A DNA stretch of 64,000 bases from Clostridium aquiflavi (lineage in GTDB: Bacteria > Bacillota > Clostridia > Clostridiales > Clostridiaceae), in assembly GCF_031344075.1 (NCBI RefSeq), contig NZ_JAVJAN010000006.1:1-64000 (forward strand). The letters run 5' to 3'. The notes under the pieces were generated by a model that ran no database searches, was not told the DNA's origin, and saw only the letters and a program-made list of their open reading frames with translations. The position numbers and the translations under genes are program-made. Numbering within the stretch: position 1 is the first letter of the stretch; every line of letters starts with the position of its first letter. Positions 36,603 through 46,039 of the stretch are shown piece by piece.

Positions 36603-38007
36603 AGGGCATTGGAGCAATATAATTAAAAGTATAATTTCTAATATATATTTAATATTTATATTGCTATTTGCATTAATAAAAATAAAAGAAGACTTTAATT
36701 TTATTATTTGGACATTTGCAATTGGATTTTTTATTGTGCTATATTCCATATTATTATGGAGAAGTAAGTATTTCTATATAGAAGATAACATGTTTGTTTA
36801 TGTAAAAGGAATGATAGAAAAAACAAAAGAACAAATTCCGCTTAAACAAATAACTACAGTTGATTTAAAAACAACCATTTTAGATAGAATTCTCGGATCT
36901 GTGACTTTAAAATTAAATAGTGGTAATGCAACTTTAAATGAAGCAGAATTTGAATTGGTTGTAAAAAAAGAATATGCGTTACTAATACAAAAAGCTGTAT
37001 CAGGACAAGATGTCAATGAAGAAGATGTTTATAGCAATGTTAAAGAGTTACAAGTAGAGTATAAGGATATAGCAATTTATGCATTAACAAAAAATAAATT
37101 TGGATGGATTATGGCTTTATTTATTATAGGAAATAAATTTAGTAAAGTATTTAAAAAATCAGTTATTAACAATGCTGAGAACTACTTAGAATCAGCAAAA
37201 GATTATATATTAAATGGTACTATTTTTGATTTAGTGTTGAAGTTATTATTTATATTTGCTTTTATATATGTTTTTTCAACAATAATTTCTATAGGAATAG
37301 AAATTTTAAAATATGGTAATTTTAAAATTATAAGAAGCGAAGATTCTTTTAATATAAGGTATGGAACAATTGATTTAAAAGAATATTCTATATCATTAGA
37401 AAAAATTCAAGGATTAAAATTAAAACAAAATTTATTACAACAATTATTGGATTTATATAAAATTGAAGCAATAGTTATAGGTGATGATGAAACAAATTCA
37501 TTACTTTTTCCAAGTTTAAAAGGTTCAAAAAAAGATAAATTTATAAATGAATTTTTACCAGAATATAAGATAACTAAAGATATAGATAAAGCGTCTAAAA
37601 AATCAATTTTTAGATTTATATTTAAGAGATTTATAGTTTCTATAGTGGTTTCTTTAATATTAATTTTATTAACTAAGCAATTTTTACCTAAGTTATATAT
37701 GATAAATAGTTTTAAATTTATTTTGTCATTAACATTATGTACTTCTCAAATTATATTAGGTTATATTGATTATTTAAATAATGGGATAGCAATAGAAGAA
37801 AATAATATTTTATTAACAAATGGTTCAAGAATAAAAAATACTTATATAATAAGAAAGTTTAAAGTTCAATCATTACAGGTTAAACAGTCAATACTTCAAA
37901 GATATAGAGATATATGCAACTATAAGATAGATATTGCTACAAGTTCTTTTGGTGAGACAATAGAGATAAAGAATATGGATATAAAGAAATATGAAGAGAT
38001 ATTATAG
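36580..38007 (+). CDS. Bacterial PH domain membrane protein (YdbT-like)
   Basis: A 475-residue partner of the preceding protein, with three bPH2 domains alternating with membrane helix pairs (about 20-60, 190-250 and 345-390). Repeated segments such as IPLKQITTVDLKTTIL, SISLEKIQGLKLKQNLL and IIRKFKVQSLQVKQSIL mark the three domains. I start it at the ATG at 36580, inside the end of the previous gene; the frame is open to a TTG at 36568, which lies in the likely ribosome binding region. The pair is a YdbS/YdbT-type unit. Confidence 0.85.
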   Translation: MRKTEIYRGHWSNIIKSIISNIYLIFILLFALIKIKEDFNFIIWTFAIGFFIVLYSILLWRSKYFYIEDNMFVYVKGMIEKTKEQIPLKQITTVDLKTTILDRILGSVTLKLNSGNATLNEAEFELVVKKEYALLIQKAVSGQDVNEEDVYSNVKELQVEYKDIAIYALTKNKFGWIMALFIIGNKFSKVFKKSVINNAENYLESAKDYILNGTIFDLVLKLLFIFAFIYVFSTIISIGIEILKYGNFKIIRSEDSFNIRYGTIDLKEYSISLEKIQGLKLKQNLLQQLLDLYKIEAIVIGDDETNSLLFPSLKGSKKDKFINEFLPEYKITKDIDKASKKSIFRFIFKRFIVSIVVSLILILLTKQFLPKLYMINSFKFILSLTLCTSQIILGYIDYLNNGIAIEENNILLTNGSRIKNTYIIRKFKVQSLQVKQSILQRYRDICNYKIDIATSSFGETIEIKNMDIKKYEEIL

Positions 38008-38012
38008 AGATG

Positions 38013-38052
38013 AAATGTGTAGATTTAATATGGTTAATCTACACATTTTTTA
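38013..38052 (+). terminator. Terminator of the PH-domain operon
   Basis: AAATGTGTAGATT pairs with AATCTACACATTT, followed by T, just after the stop codon. Confidence 0.88.
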
Positions 38053-38209
38053 ATATATTATAATTATGTTATTTGATATAATTTTATTAATAAATTAAAA
38101 AAACATTATATTATATAATCAATAAATTTTATAAAGAAAGTTATTTAATTTTAATATTATTAATACTGATTTAAATTAAGTTATTGTACAGAAAGAGGAT
38201 GTTAACAAT

Positions 38210-38980
38210 TTGAGGAAGCATGCATTAATTACTGGTGGCACAGAAGGTATAGGATTAGAATTAGCTAAATTGTTTGCTAAAGATAACTGTAATTTGCTTA
38301 TAGTAGCAAGAAATAAAGAAAAGTTATTACAAGTTAAAAATTATATAGAAAACGAGTATAAAGTGGATGTTGATATTTTATCTGTAGATTTATCTATCCA
38401 CAATTCTTGTGAAGAAATATTTGAATTTGTGGATAAAAAAAATATAACTGTGGATTATTTAATAAATAATGCGGGAATAGGATCATTTGGATTTTTCCAC
38501 AAAGGTGAATCAAGATTTGAAGAAAACTTAATAAATATAAATATAGTTTCTTTAACAAATTTAACGAAATATTTTATAGAAAAAATGGTAGAAAAAAATC
38601 ATGGCGGAATAATAAATATAGCTTCAACAGCTGCATTTGTTGGTGGACCTAAGATGGCAATGTATTATTCTAGTAAGGCATATGTGTTATCACTAACTGA
38701 AGCTTTGCATGAAGAAGTAAAAGATTTAGGAGTAAATGTAAGTTGTGTATGCCCCGGACCTGTAAAAACATCTTTTCAAAGTAAGGCTGGAATAAAGAAA
38801 TCTGAAAAGGCTAAAAAGTATTTAATGGATGCAGATAAAGTTGCTAAAATAGCATATAAAGAATTTTTTAAAGGAAAAGCTATTATAATTCCAGGATATA
38901 AAAATAAATTATTAGTATGGGGAACTAAATTAATTCCAAGATCAATAAGTAGGAAGATAATATTAAAAAACAACAAGTAG
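38210..38980 (+). CDS. Short-chain dehydrogenase/reductase (SDR)
   Basis: A 256-residue classical SDR. The NAD(P)-binding motif TGGTEGIGLELA is at about 8-19, NNAG at about 86-89, the catalytic Ser in IINIASTAAF, and YxxxK as YYSSKAY. The start is TTG at 38210 with AAAGAGGA upstream, giving MRKHALITGG. The family acts on ketones, acyl chains or sugars; the C-terminal region resembles the DltE/YqjQ type. It is followed 16 bases later by a HAD phosphatase gene, so the two may be cotranscribed. Confidence 0.9.
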   Translation: MRKHALITGGTEGIGLELAKLFAKDNCNLLIVARNKEKLLQVKNYIENEYKVDVDILSVDLSIHNSCEEIFEFVDKKNITVDYLINNAGIGSFGFFHKGESRFEENLININIVSLTNLTKYFIEKMVEKNHGGIINIASTAAFVGGPKMAMYYSSKAYVLSLTEALHEEVKDLGVNVSCVCPGPVKTSFQSKAGIKKSEKAKKYLMDADKVAKIAYKEFFKGKAIIIPGYKNKLLVWGTKLIPRSISRKIILKNNK

Positions 38981-38996
38981 TAATTAGGGGGAAATT

Positions 38997-39809
38997 ATGG
39001 AGAAATTTTTTTATGGATGTTTGTTAATTTCAGATATGGATGGAACATTATTAGATAGTGATGGTAAGTTATCTTATGAAAATAAAAAAGCAATAGATTA
39101 TTTTATAAGTAAGGGTGGAAACTTTACTTTAGCTACTGGAAGAATAGTGGCATCAGCTGGGAGATTTTTAAATGATATAAATGTTACTTTACCAGTGATA
39201 TTGTATAATGGAGCAAAAATATATGATTATAAAAATAATAGAGTTATTTATGAAAAGTTTATAGAAGATGAGAGAAAAAATACAATTACTTTAGTAAAAA
39301 ATGATAATCCTACTCTTGGAATTGAGGTGTATTCTGAGGAAAAAGTATATATTTATTCTTCATGTAAATATACAGATAGATTTTCAAAACTAGGATATGA
39401 AGTTATATATAATTTACCTACAGAGGTTTGGAATAAAAAATGGACAAAGGTTCTTATTGTGGGAGAAGAAGAGGAAATAGATGTACTTGAAGAAAACTTT
39501 ATAAGGAATTATGGTAACGGAAATATAATAAGAAGTGGTGCTAGATATTTAGAAATAGTACCTAATAATACTTCCAAAGGAAAAGCTATTGAAAAATTAG
39601 TAGATATATACAATATAAAATCACAGAATCTAATAACCATTGGTGACAATATGAATGATATTGAAATGGTTAAATTAGCTGACTATGGATTTTGCGTTAG
39701 AAGTGGAGCGGAAAGGTTAATAAACAATTCGAAATTTATAGCACCAAGTAATGATGAGAATGCAATAGATTATGTAATTAAGTGGATTAATAATAATATC
39801 ATAAAATAA
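38997..39809 (+). CDS. Cof-type HAD-IIB family hydrolase
   Basis: A 270-residue HAD phosphatase, a second Cof-type paralogue in the window (the other at 18536). Motif I is DMDGTLLDSDGKLS, motif II TGRIVASAGRF, and motif IV GDNMNDIEMV near residue 220. The C2B cap domain lies between. AGGGGG precedes the ATG. The 16-base gap to the SDR gene suggests one transcript. Substrate unknown. Confidence 0.92.
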   Translation: MEKFFYGCLLISDMDGTLLDSDGKLSYENKKAIDYFISKGGNFTLATGRIVASAGRFLNDINVTLPVILYNGAKIYDYKNNRVIYEKFIEDERKNTITLVKNDNPTLGIEVYSEEKVYIYSSCKYTDRFSKLGYEVIYNLPTEVWNKKWTKVLIVGEEEEIDVLEENFIRNYGNGNIIRSGARYLEIVPNNTSKGKAIEKLVDIYNIKSQNLITIGDNMNDIEMVKLADYGFCVRSGAERLINNSKFIAPSNDENAIDYVIKWINNNIIK

Positions 39810-39892
39810 TAGCTTAAATTACAAAATTTTGTTAAAAGAAATAAATTAAAAACGATAATTAATATAAGGATATTAAGAAGGAGAGGTTTTAT

Positions 39893-41350
39893 ATGTTTAA
39901 TAATAAAAATAGGGTTATAAGTGAAGTTATAAATAATATTTCTAGATTAAAATTACCAAAAGAGAATATAAAAATAGATAGAGATGTTTTAGATAAAGTT
40001 AAAGCAATACATATGAGATTGAATAGTGGTAAGGATAAATTTCAAGATATAACTAGATTAGTCTTAAACTCTGTTATTCAGATGAGTAATTTAGATTTAA
40101 CTTTAAAGGATAAAGAAGAAAAGATAGAATATGTAACTGGCGAAATAGCTGAATTAATGGAAAGTGTGTCCAACACATCTGAAATATTATCTAGCACATC
40201 AGAAGAAGTAACAGCTGCACATACTGATATGACACAATCAATATCTGATTTATCATTAAATTCTACAACTTTATTAGATTCCATAAAAAGAAGCGAGGAT
40301 GAATTATTAGAAATAAAGGTTTTTTCGGATACAGCAATATCTCATTCTATTGGAATGAAAGATGATATGAGTAATTTAATTCATGTAATAGAAAATGTAC
40401 AAAATGTTATAAAAGCTATAAGTGAAATATCAGAACAAACTAATCTTTTGGCTTTAAACGCGTCAATAGAAGCTGCAAGAGCTGGAGAAAGTGGACGAGG
40501 GTTTGCAGTAGTTGCAGAAGAAATAAGAAAGTTAGCTGATGAGACTAAAAATTTAACTAATAGTATGTCTGATTTTATAACTGATATTGAATCTGCATCT
40601 AATAAAAGTAATGCTAGTGTTGATGATACTGTTGATTCTTTAGGAAAGTTAAATCAAAATTTAGATTCAGTTGTTAAAACAAGTAAAGAGAATAGAGAGC
40701 GTGTTAATAATATAAATGAATCAATAACATCTATTGCAGCTAATAGTGAAGAAATAAATACATCTATGGATGAAGTAGCAACTAGTATGAGAAAATTTGA
40801 TGAGGATATTGAAAAATTAGGTGAGGATACGATAGCATTAAAAGATATAAGTAATACGTTAGGAAGCATTATAGAACCCATAAGTTTAATGGAAGAAGAT
40901 TTAGATAATGCATCTAAAATAATAGGTACTTTAGTTAATGATGAATATTATATGATAACTAATAATTTGTTTATAGAAACAATTAATAAAGCAATTACAG
41001 CTCATCAAAACTGGCTACAAACTTTAAGTAAAATTGTTAATGATAGAGAAATATCAGCACTTCAAGTAAATGAACATAAGTGTGGATTTGGACATTTCTA
41101 TTATTCTATGAAGCCTAAAAATGAAAAAATATTAGTAATTTGGAATGAAATAGATGAAAAACACAAAGTATTCCACTCTTATGGAAGAGACATAATATCA
41201 AGATTAAAATCAAATATTAATGATAATACTATAAGAGAAATCTACAGCAAAGCAGAAAAACTCTCAGTTGATTTAATTAATGATTTTAAAAAGATAATAA
41301 ATCTTGCTAAAGAGTTAGATTCTTCAAACAAGAATGTATATAATAATTAG
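39893..41350 (+). CDS. Soluble methyl-accepting chemotaxis protein with C-terminal CZB domain
   Basis: A 485-residue cytoplasmic chemoreceptor with no membrane helix. The signalling tip ISEQTNLLALNASIEAARAG followed by ESGRGFAVVAEEIRKLADET lies at about 180-220. The C-terminal 130 residues form a chemoreceptor zinc-binding (CZB) domain, with HQNWLQTL, the core HKCGFGHFYYS and later EIDEKHKVFHSYG, which gives the three-His/one-Cys zinc site. CZB receptors sense zinc or hypochlorite through the cysteine. AAGGAGAGG is upstream of the ATG. It is monocistronic, followed by the carAB leader. Confidence 0.9.
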   Translation: MFNNKNRVISEVINNISRLKLPKENIKIDRDVLDKVKAIHMRLNSGKDKFQDITRLVLNSVIQMSNLDLTLKDKEEKIEYVTGEIAELMESVSNTSEILSSTSEEVTAAHTDMTQSISDLSLNSTTLLDSIKRSEDELLEIKVFSDTAISHSIGMKDDMSNLIHVIENVQNVIKAISEISEQTNLLALNASIEAARAGESGRGFAVVAEEIRKLADETKNLTNSMSDFITDIESASNKSNASVDDTVDSLGKLNQNLDSVVKTSKENRERVNNINESITSIAANSEEINTSMDEVATSMRKFDEDIEKLGEDTIALKDISNTLGSIIEPISLMEEDLDNASKIIGTLVNDEYYMITNNLFIETINKAITAHQNWLQTLSKIVNDREISALQVNEHKCGFGHFYYSMKPKNEKILVIWNEIDEKHKVFHSYGRDIISRLKSNINDNTIREIYSKAEKLSVDLINDFKKIINLAKELDSSNKNVYNN

Positions 41351-41428
41351 TTTGTAAATTATTCTTATAAAATTGTTATAGTCAAAAATAATAGTAAATA
41401 TATTTAAATAAAAAATAATCTATTTTTC

Positions 41429-41457
41429 TTGACAGTATATGTACGATAAACTACAAT
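41429..41457 (+). promoter_or_regulatory. carAB promoter
   Basis: TTGACA (41429-41434) and TACAAT (41452-41457) with an exact 17-base spacer. It predicts an RNA start near 41464 and a leader of about 250 bases. Confidence 0.8.
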
Positions 41458-41503
41458 AAGAAACAAGGTAAATATATATAAATAAATATCTGTCTAAAGA
41501 TAC

Positions 41504-41541
41504 ACTTTAAATTGGTCCAGTGAGGCCAGAAAGGAGTCTAT
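41504..41541 (+). promoter_or_regulatory. PyrR-type RNA binding site in the carAB leader
   Basis: The RNA reads CTTTAAA, then GGTCCAGTGAGGCC, then AGAAAGGAG. This matches the Bacillus PyrR binding loop (core GUCCAGAGAGGCU flanked by CUUU and AAGGA). PyrR bound to UMP would stabilise this hairpin. The 3' strand of the site, AAGGAG (41531-41536), is also the Shine-Dalgarno of the leader ORF that follows. Confidence 0.8.
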
Positions 41542-41545
41542 TTCT

Positions 41546-41656
41546 ATGATATATTATGAGTTAGAAAAAAATAATACAGCTTTGTTTAAAGCAATTAGTA
41601 TACTTGATAAATATGTTTGGATAGTAAAGAGCTCTCTTTTATGGTTGTCTCTTTAG
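41546..41656 (+). CDS. Leader peptide ORF of the carAB attenuator (36 codons)
   Basis: An ATG at 41546 lies 9 bases after AAGGAG and opens a 36-residue frame, beginning MIYYELEKNNTALFK and ending SSLLWLSL. The stop TAG at 41654-41656 lies inside the 3' arm of the terminator hairpin. A ribosome translating it would cover the hairpin's 5' arm and prevent termination. Whether it is translated is unproven; the frame could be fortuitous, but its start signal and stop position fit attenuation. Confidence 0.5.
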   Translation: MIYYELEKNNTALFKAISILDKYVWIVKSSLLWLSL

Positions 41657-41670
41657 TATCCTTTTATTTT
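41619..41670 (+). terminator. Attenuator terminator upstream of carA
   Basis: GGATAGTAAAGAG (41619-41631) pairs with CTCTTTAGTATCC (41649-41661) in 12 of 13 positions and is followed by TTTTATTTTAT. It lies 46 bases before the carA start. Confidence 0.8.
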
Positions 41671-41715
41671 ATATAAAAATATAAATTTTAAAACATAGAT
41701 TAAGGAGGATTAATT

Positions 41716-42765
41716 ATGAAAGCAAAGCTTATATTGGAAAATGGTATGGTTTTTGAAGGTAAGGCTTTTGGATATTTAAAAGAAAGTATTGGGGAAGTAG
41801 TATTTACTACTGGAATGACAGGATACCAAGAAGTACTTACAGATCCATCTTATTATGGTCAAATAGTAACTATGACTTATCCTTTAATAGGGAATTATGG
41901 TATAAATCTTGAGGACATGGAATCAGATTCAATAAAGGTTAGAGGATTCATCGTTAGAGAAAAATGCAATTTACCAAGTAATTTTAGGTGTGAATTAGAA
42001 CTAGAAGATTTCTTAAAGCAAGGAAAGGTTATTGGATTAGAGGGCATTGATACAAGAGCTTTAACTAAGGTTTTAAGAAACAGTGGAACAATGAGAGGAA
42101 TCATTGCATTAGAAGATTTAGATGATAAATCTATAAAAGAAAAAATAGCTAGTTTTTCTAATAAAGAAGCAGTAAAGAATGTTACTACTAAAGAAAAGTA
42201 TGTAATTAACGGAAGTGGAAAACATATAGCTATAATGGATTTTGGAATAAAACAAAATATAATAACTAATTTCAAAAAAAGAGGTTGTAAGTTAACAGTA
42301 TTTCCTGCAACAGCAAGTGCAGAAGAAATTTTAAGTGTTAATCCAGATTTAGTATTTTTGTCTAATGGACCTGGAGATCCAGAGGAGTTAGATTTTGTTA
42401 TAGAAAATGTAAAAAAAATAGTAGGTAAAAAGCCTATTGTAGGTATTTGTCTAGGACATCAATTATTAGCATTAACTTTAGGTGGAAAAACTACAAAGCT
42501 AAAGTTTGGTCACAGAGGATGCAATCATCCAGTTAAAGATTTAGAAGAAAATATAGTTCATATAACTTCTCAAAATCACGGTTATGTAGTAGAAACATTA
42601 CCAGAAGATGTTGAAGTAACTCATGTAAATATAAATGACGGAACTGTAGAAGGATTAAAGCATAAGACTTTACCAATATACTCAGTCCAATTCCATCCAG
42701 AGGCATCAGCGGGTCCCAAGGATAGCGAATATATATTTGATAAATTTTTAAAATATGCACTATAG
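41716..42765 (+). CDS. carA: Carbamoyl-phosphate synthase, small (glutaminase) subunit
   Basis: CarA releases ammonia from glutamine for CarB, feeding UMP and arginine synthesis. The protein has 349 residues. The N-terminal CPSase domain shows GMTGYQEVLTDPSY. The class I amidotransferase triad is complete: Cys245 (GICLGHQ), His327 and Glu329 (FHPEASAGP). GGAGG precedes the ATG. carB follows after 14 bases. The upstream PyrR site indicates repression by uridine nucleotides, so this is the pyrimidine-type enzyme by regulation. Confidence 0.98.
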   Translation: MKAKLILENGMVFEGKAFGYLKESIGEVVFTTGMTGYQEVLTDPSYYGQIVTMTYPLIGNYGINLEDMESDSIKVRGFIVREKCNLPSNFRCELELEDFLKQGKVIGLEGIDTRALTKVLRNSGTMRGIIALEDLDDKSIKEKIASFSNKEAVKNVTTKEKYVINGSGKHIAIMDFGIKQNIITNFKKRGCKLTVFPATASAEEILSVNPDLVFLSNGPGDPEELDFVIENVKKIVGKKPIVGICLGHQLLALTLGGKTTKLKFGHRGCNHPVKDLEENIVHITSQNHGYVVETLPEDVEVTHVNINDGTVEGLKHKTLPIYSVQFHPEASAGPKDSEYIFDKFLKYAL

Positions 42766-42779
42766 GAGGATGAAGATAA

Positions 42780-45700
42780 ATGCCATTAAATAAAGATATA
42801 AAAAAAGTTTTAGTTATAGGATCAGGTCCAATAGTTATAGGTCAAGCAGCTGAGTTTGACTATTCAGGAACTCAAGCTTGTGAAGCTTTAAAATCAGAGG
42901 GAATAGAAGTTGTTTTAATAAACTCTAACCCAGCAACAATAATGACTGATAAAGAAGTTGCAGATAAGGTATATCTAGAGCCTTTAACGTTAGAATTTAT
43001 TGAAAAAGTTATTGCGAAAGAAAGACCAGATAGTTTACTTGCAGGAATGGGAGGTCAAACAGGACTTAACCTTGCTGTAGAATTACATGATTCAGGCATT
43101 TTAGAAAAATATGATGTAAAAGTAATAGGAACATCTATTGAATCTATAAAAGAAGGAGAAGATAGAGAACTATTCAGAGATATGATGAACAGAATAGGAG
43201 AACCAGTTATAAAAAGTGAAATTGTTACTGACTTACAAGCAGGTATAGATTTTGCTAGTAGAATTGGATATCCAGTTATAGTAAGACCAGCTTACACATT
43301 AGGTGGATCTGGTGGCGGTATTGCAGATGATGAAGAAGAGTTAAGAACAATACTAGAATCAGGTCTTCAATTAAGCACAATAGGTCAAGTTTTACTTGAA
43401 AAAAGTGTTAAGGGCTGGAAGGAAATAGAATATGAAGTAATGAGAGATTCTTATGGAAACTGCATCACTGTATGTAATATGGAAAACATAGATCCTGTGG
43501 GTATACATACAGGTGATAGTATAGTTGTTGCACCATCACAAACACTTTCAGATAAGGAATATCAAATGCTCAGAACAGCATCTATAAATATAATAAATGC
43601 TGTAGGTATAGAGGGTGGATGTAATGTTCAGTTTTCATTAAATCCGAATACATTTGAATATGCAGTAATAGAAATTAATCCTAGGGTTTCAAGGAGTTCA
43701 GCTTTAGCATCAAAGGCAACAGGATATCCTATTGCAAAACTTGCAGCTAAAATAGCTCTTGGATATGGATTAGATGAAATAAAAAATGCTGTAACTCAAA
43801 AGACATATGCATGTTTTGAACCAACACTTGATTATATTGTAGTAAAAATACCAAAATGGCCTTTTGATAAATTCTTTGGTGCTGATAGACAGCTTGGAAC
43901 TAAGATGATGGCAACCGGAGAAATAATGGCTATAGGAGCTAATTTTGAGCAAGCATTTTTAAAAGGAATAAGAAGCTTAGAAATAGGAAAATATTCTTTA
44001 GATCATAAAAAATTTAAAGAACATAGTATGTCAGAACTTAAAGAGTTGGTAATGAAACCAGATGATGAAAGAATATTCGCTTTAGCAGAAATGTTAAGAC
44101 GTGATTACATGATTGAAAGAATAAATAAAATTACTGGTATAGATAAATTCTTCTTAGAAAAAATTAAATGGATAGTTGAAGAAGAACAAAGATTAAAATT
44201 AAGCAAGATAGAAGATTTAGATAAAGAATGGTTACAAAACTTAAAGAAAAAAGGTTTTTCTGATAAAGCAATAGCAGATATGTTAAAGGTAAGTCCAGAA
44301 GATATATATAGATTAAGAGATATTTGGAGCATAAAACCATCATATAAAATGGTTGATACTTGTGGAGGAGAATTTGAAGCATTATCACCATATTACTATT
44401 CTACTTATGAACAATATGATGAAGTTGAAGTATCAAACAGAAGAAAAGTAATAGTAATAGGGTCAGGTCCAATAAGAATAGGTCAAGGAATTGAGTTCGA
44501 TTATGCATCAGTTCATTGTGTAAAAGCATTAAAGAAACTTGATATTGAAACTATAATAGTAAATAATAATCCTGAAACTGTAAGTACTGATTTTGATATA
44601 TCAGATAAGTTATATTTTGAACCATTAACAGAAGAAGATGTTTTAAATATAATTGAAAAGGAAAATCCATATGGAGTAATACTTCAATTTGGTGGTCAAA
44701 CAGCAATTAAACTTGCTAATTTCTTAAAGGAAAAAAATATTAAGACTTTAGGAACTACAGCAGATCAAATAGATATGGCAGAAGATAGAGAAAAATTTGA
44801 TGAACTATTAGAAAGATTAGATATATCAAGACCTAAAGGTAAAGGTATATGGTCAGTAGAAGAGGGATTAGAAGAAGCAGAAAGATTAGGATTTCCAGTA
44901 CTTGTTAGACCGTCTTATGTAATTGGTGGTCAAGGAATGGAAATAACTCATGATGAAGAAGAATTAATTTTCTACTTAACTAATGCATTTGCAAAAGATA
45001 AAAAGAATCCAATACTTATAGATAAATATTTAATGGGTAGAGAAATAGAAGTAGATGCTATATCTGATGGGGAAAATATTCTTATACCAGGCATAATGGA
45101 ACATTTAGAAAGAGCAGGAGTTCACTCTGGGGATAGTGTAACTATGTATCCAAGTCAAAATGTTTGTGATGAAATTAAGGGGAAAATCTTAGAATATACT
45201 AAGAAGTTGGCTTTAGCAATAGGAATAAAAGGAATGATAAATATTCAATTCATAGAGTTTGAAGGAAACTTGTATGTAATTGAAGTTAATCCAAGAGCAT
45301 CAAGAACGGTACCTTATATAAGTAAGGTTAGCAAAGTACCAATTGTTGATATAGCTACACAAGTTATGATGGGGGCTAAATTAAATGATTTAGGATATGG
45401 AGTAGATATATATAAAGAACCAGAACTAGTTTCAGTTAAAGTTCCAGTATTCTCAACTCAGAAATTACCGAATGTAGAAGTTTGCTTAGGGCCTGAAATG
45501 AGATCAACAGGAGAAGTTTTAGGAGTAGGTAGAAATTTAAAAGAAGCTCTTTATAAAGGTTTTGTAGGTGCTAATATGTATCCATCAAAGGAAAAAGGCA
45601 AAATACTCGCAACAATTAATAAGCATAATAAAGCAGAATTTTTACCGATAGCTAAGGATCTTGCTAAAGTTGGTTATAAGTTTATAGCAACAATAGGAAC

Positions 45701-45989
45701 ATGCAATTTATTAAGAGAAGAAGGAATATATGCAGAAGAAGTTCGTAAGATAGATGAAGAAAAGCCTAATATTTTAGATATAGTTAAAAATAGAGAAGTT
45801 GATTTAGTAGTTAACACTCCAACTAAAGGTAATGACTCTAAGAGAGATGGTTTCTTAATTAGAAGAGCAGCTGTTGAGAGAAATTTAGGAGTTATTACTG
45901 CATTAGATACACTAAGAGCAATTGCAGATGTTGAATTAGAAGAATTTGATAAAAGTAAGAACTTAGAAGTATTTGATATAGCTAAATAA
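42780..45989 (+). CDS. carB: Carbamoyl-phosphate synthase, large subunit
   Basis: CarB makes carbamoyl phosphate from bicarbonate, ammonia and two ATP. The protein has 1069 residues, full length. Two homologous ATP-grasp halves are visible: GSGPIVIGQAAEFDYSGTQA with PAYTLGGSGGG in the first, and GSGPIRIGQGIEFDYASVHC with PSYVIGGQGME in the second, each with an ExNPR motif (EINPRVSRSSA and EVNPRASRTVP). The C-terminal MGS-like allosteric domain, which binds UMP or IMP, begins near residue 935. The spacing indicates one operon with carA. Confidence 0.98.
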   Translation: MPLNKDIKKVLVIGSGPIVIGQAAEFDYSGTQACEALKSEGIEVVLINSNPATIMTDKEVADKVYLEPLTLEFIEKVIAKERPDSLLAGMGGQTGLNLAVELHDSGILEKYDVKVIGTSIESIKEGEDRELFRDMMNRIGEPVIKSEIVTDLQAGIDFASRIGYPVIVRPAYTLGGSGGGIADDEEELRTILESGLQLSTIGQVLLEKSVKGWKEIEYEVMRDSYGNCITVCNMENIDPVGIHTGDSIVVAPSQTLSDKEYQMLRTASINIINAVGIEGGCNVQFSLNPNTFEYAVIEINPRVSRSSALASKATGYPIAKLAAKIALGYGLDEIKNAVTQKTYACFEPTLDYIVVKIPKWPFDKFFGADRQLGTKMMATGEIMAIGANFEQAFLKGIRSLEIGKYSLDHKKFKEHSMSELKELVMKPDDERIFALAEMLRRDYMIERINKITGIDKFFLEKIKWIVEEEQRLKLSKIEDLDKEWLQNLKKKGFSDKAIADMLKVSPEDIYRLRDIWSIKPSYKMVDTCGGEFEALSPYYYSTYEQYDEVEVSNRRKVIVIGSGPIRIGQGIEFDYASVHCVKALKKLDIETIIVNNNPETVSTDFDISDKLYFEPLTEEDVLNIIEKENPYGVILQFGGQTAIKLANFLKEKNIKTLGTTADQIDMAEDREKFDELLERLDISRPKGKGIWSVEEGLEEAERLGFPVLVRPSYVIGGQGMEITHDEEELIFYLTNAFAKDKKNPILIDKYLMGREIEVDAISDGENILIPGIMEHLERAGVHSGDSVTMYPSQNVCDEIKGKILEYTKKLALAIGIKGMINIQFIEFEGNLYVIEVNPRASRTVPYISKVSKVPIVDIATQVMMGAKLNDLGYGVDIYKEPELVSVKVPVFSTQKLPNVEVCLGPEMRSTGEVLGVGRNLKEALYKGFVGANMYPSKEKGKILATINKHNKAEFLPIAKDLAKVGYKFIATIGTCNLLREEGIYAEEVRKIDEEKPNILDIVKNREVDLVVNTPTKGNDSKRDGFLIRRAAVERNLGVITALDTLRAIADVELEEFDKSKNLEVFDIAK

Positions 45990-46003
45990 ATAAGTTATAA
46001 GTA

Positions 46004-46039
46004 AAAAATGTTACAATTTAATTATTGTAACATTTTTTT
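46004..46039. terminator. Bidirectional terminator after carB
   Basis: AAAAAATGTTACAAT pairs with ATTGTAACATTTTTTT, between carB and the convergent HD-GYP gene, whose stop overlaps its edge. Confidence 0.9.
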
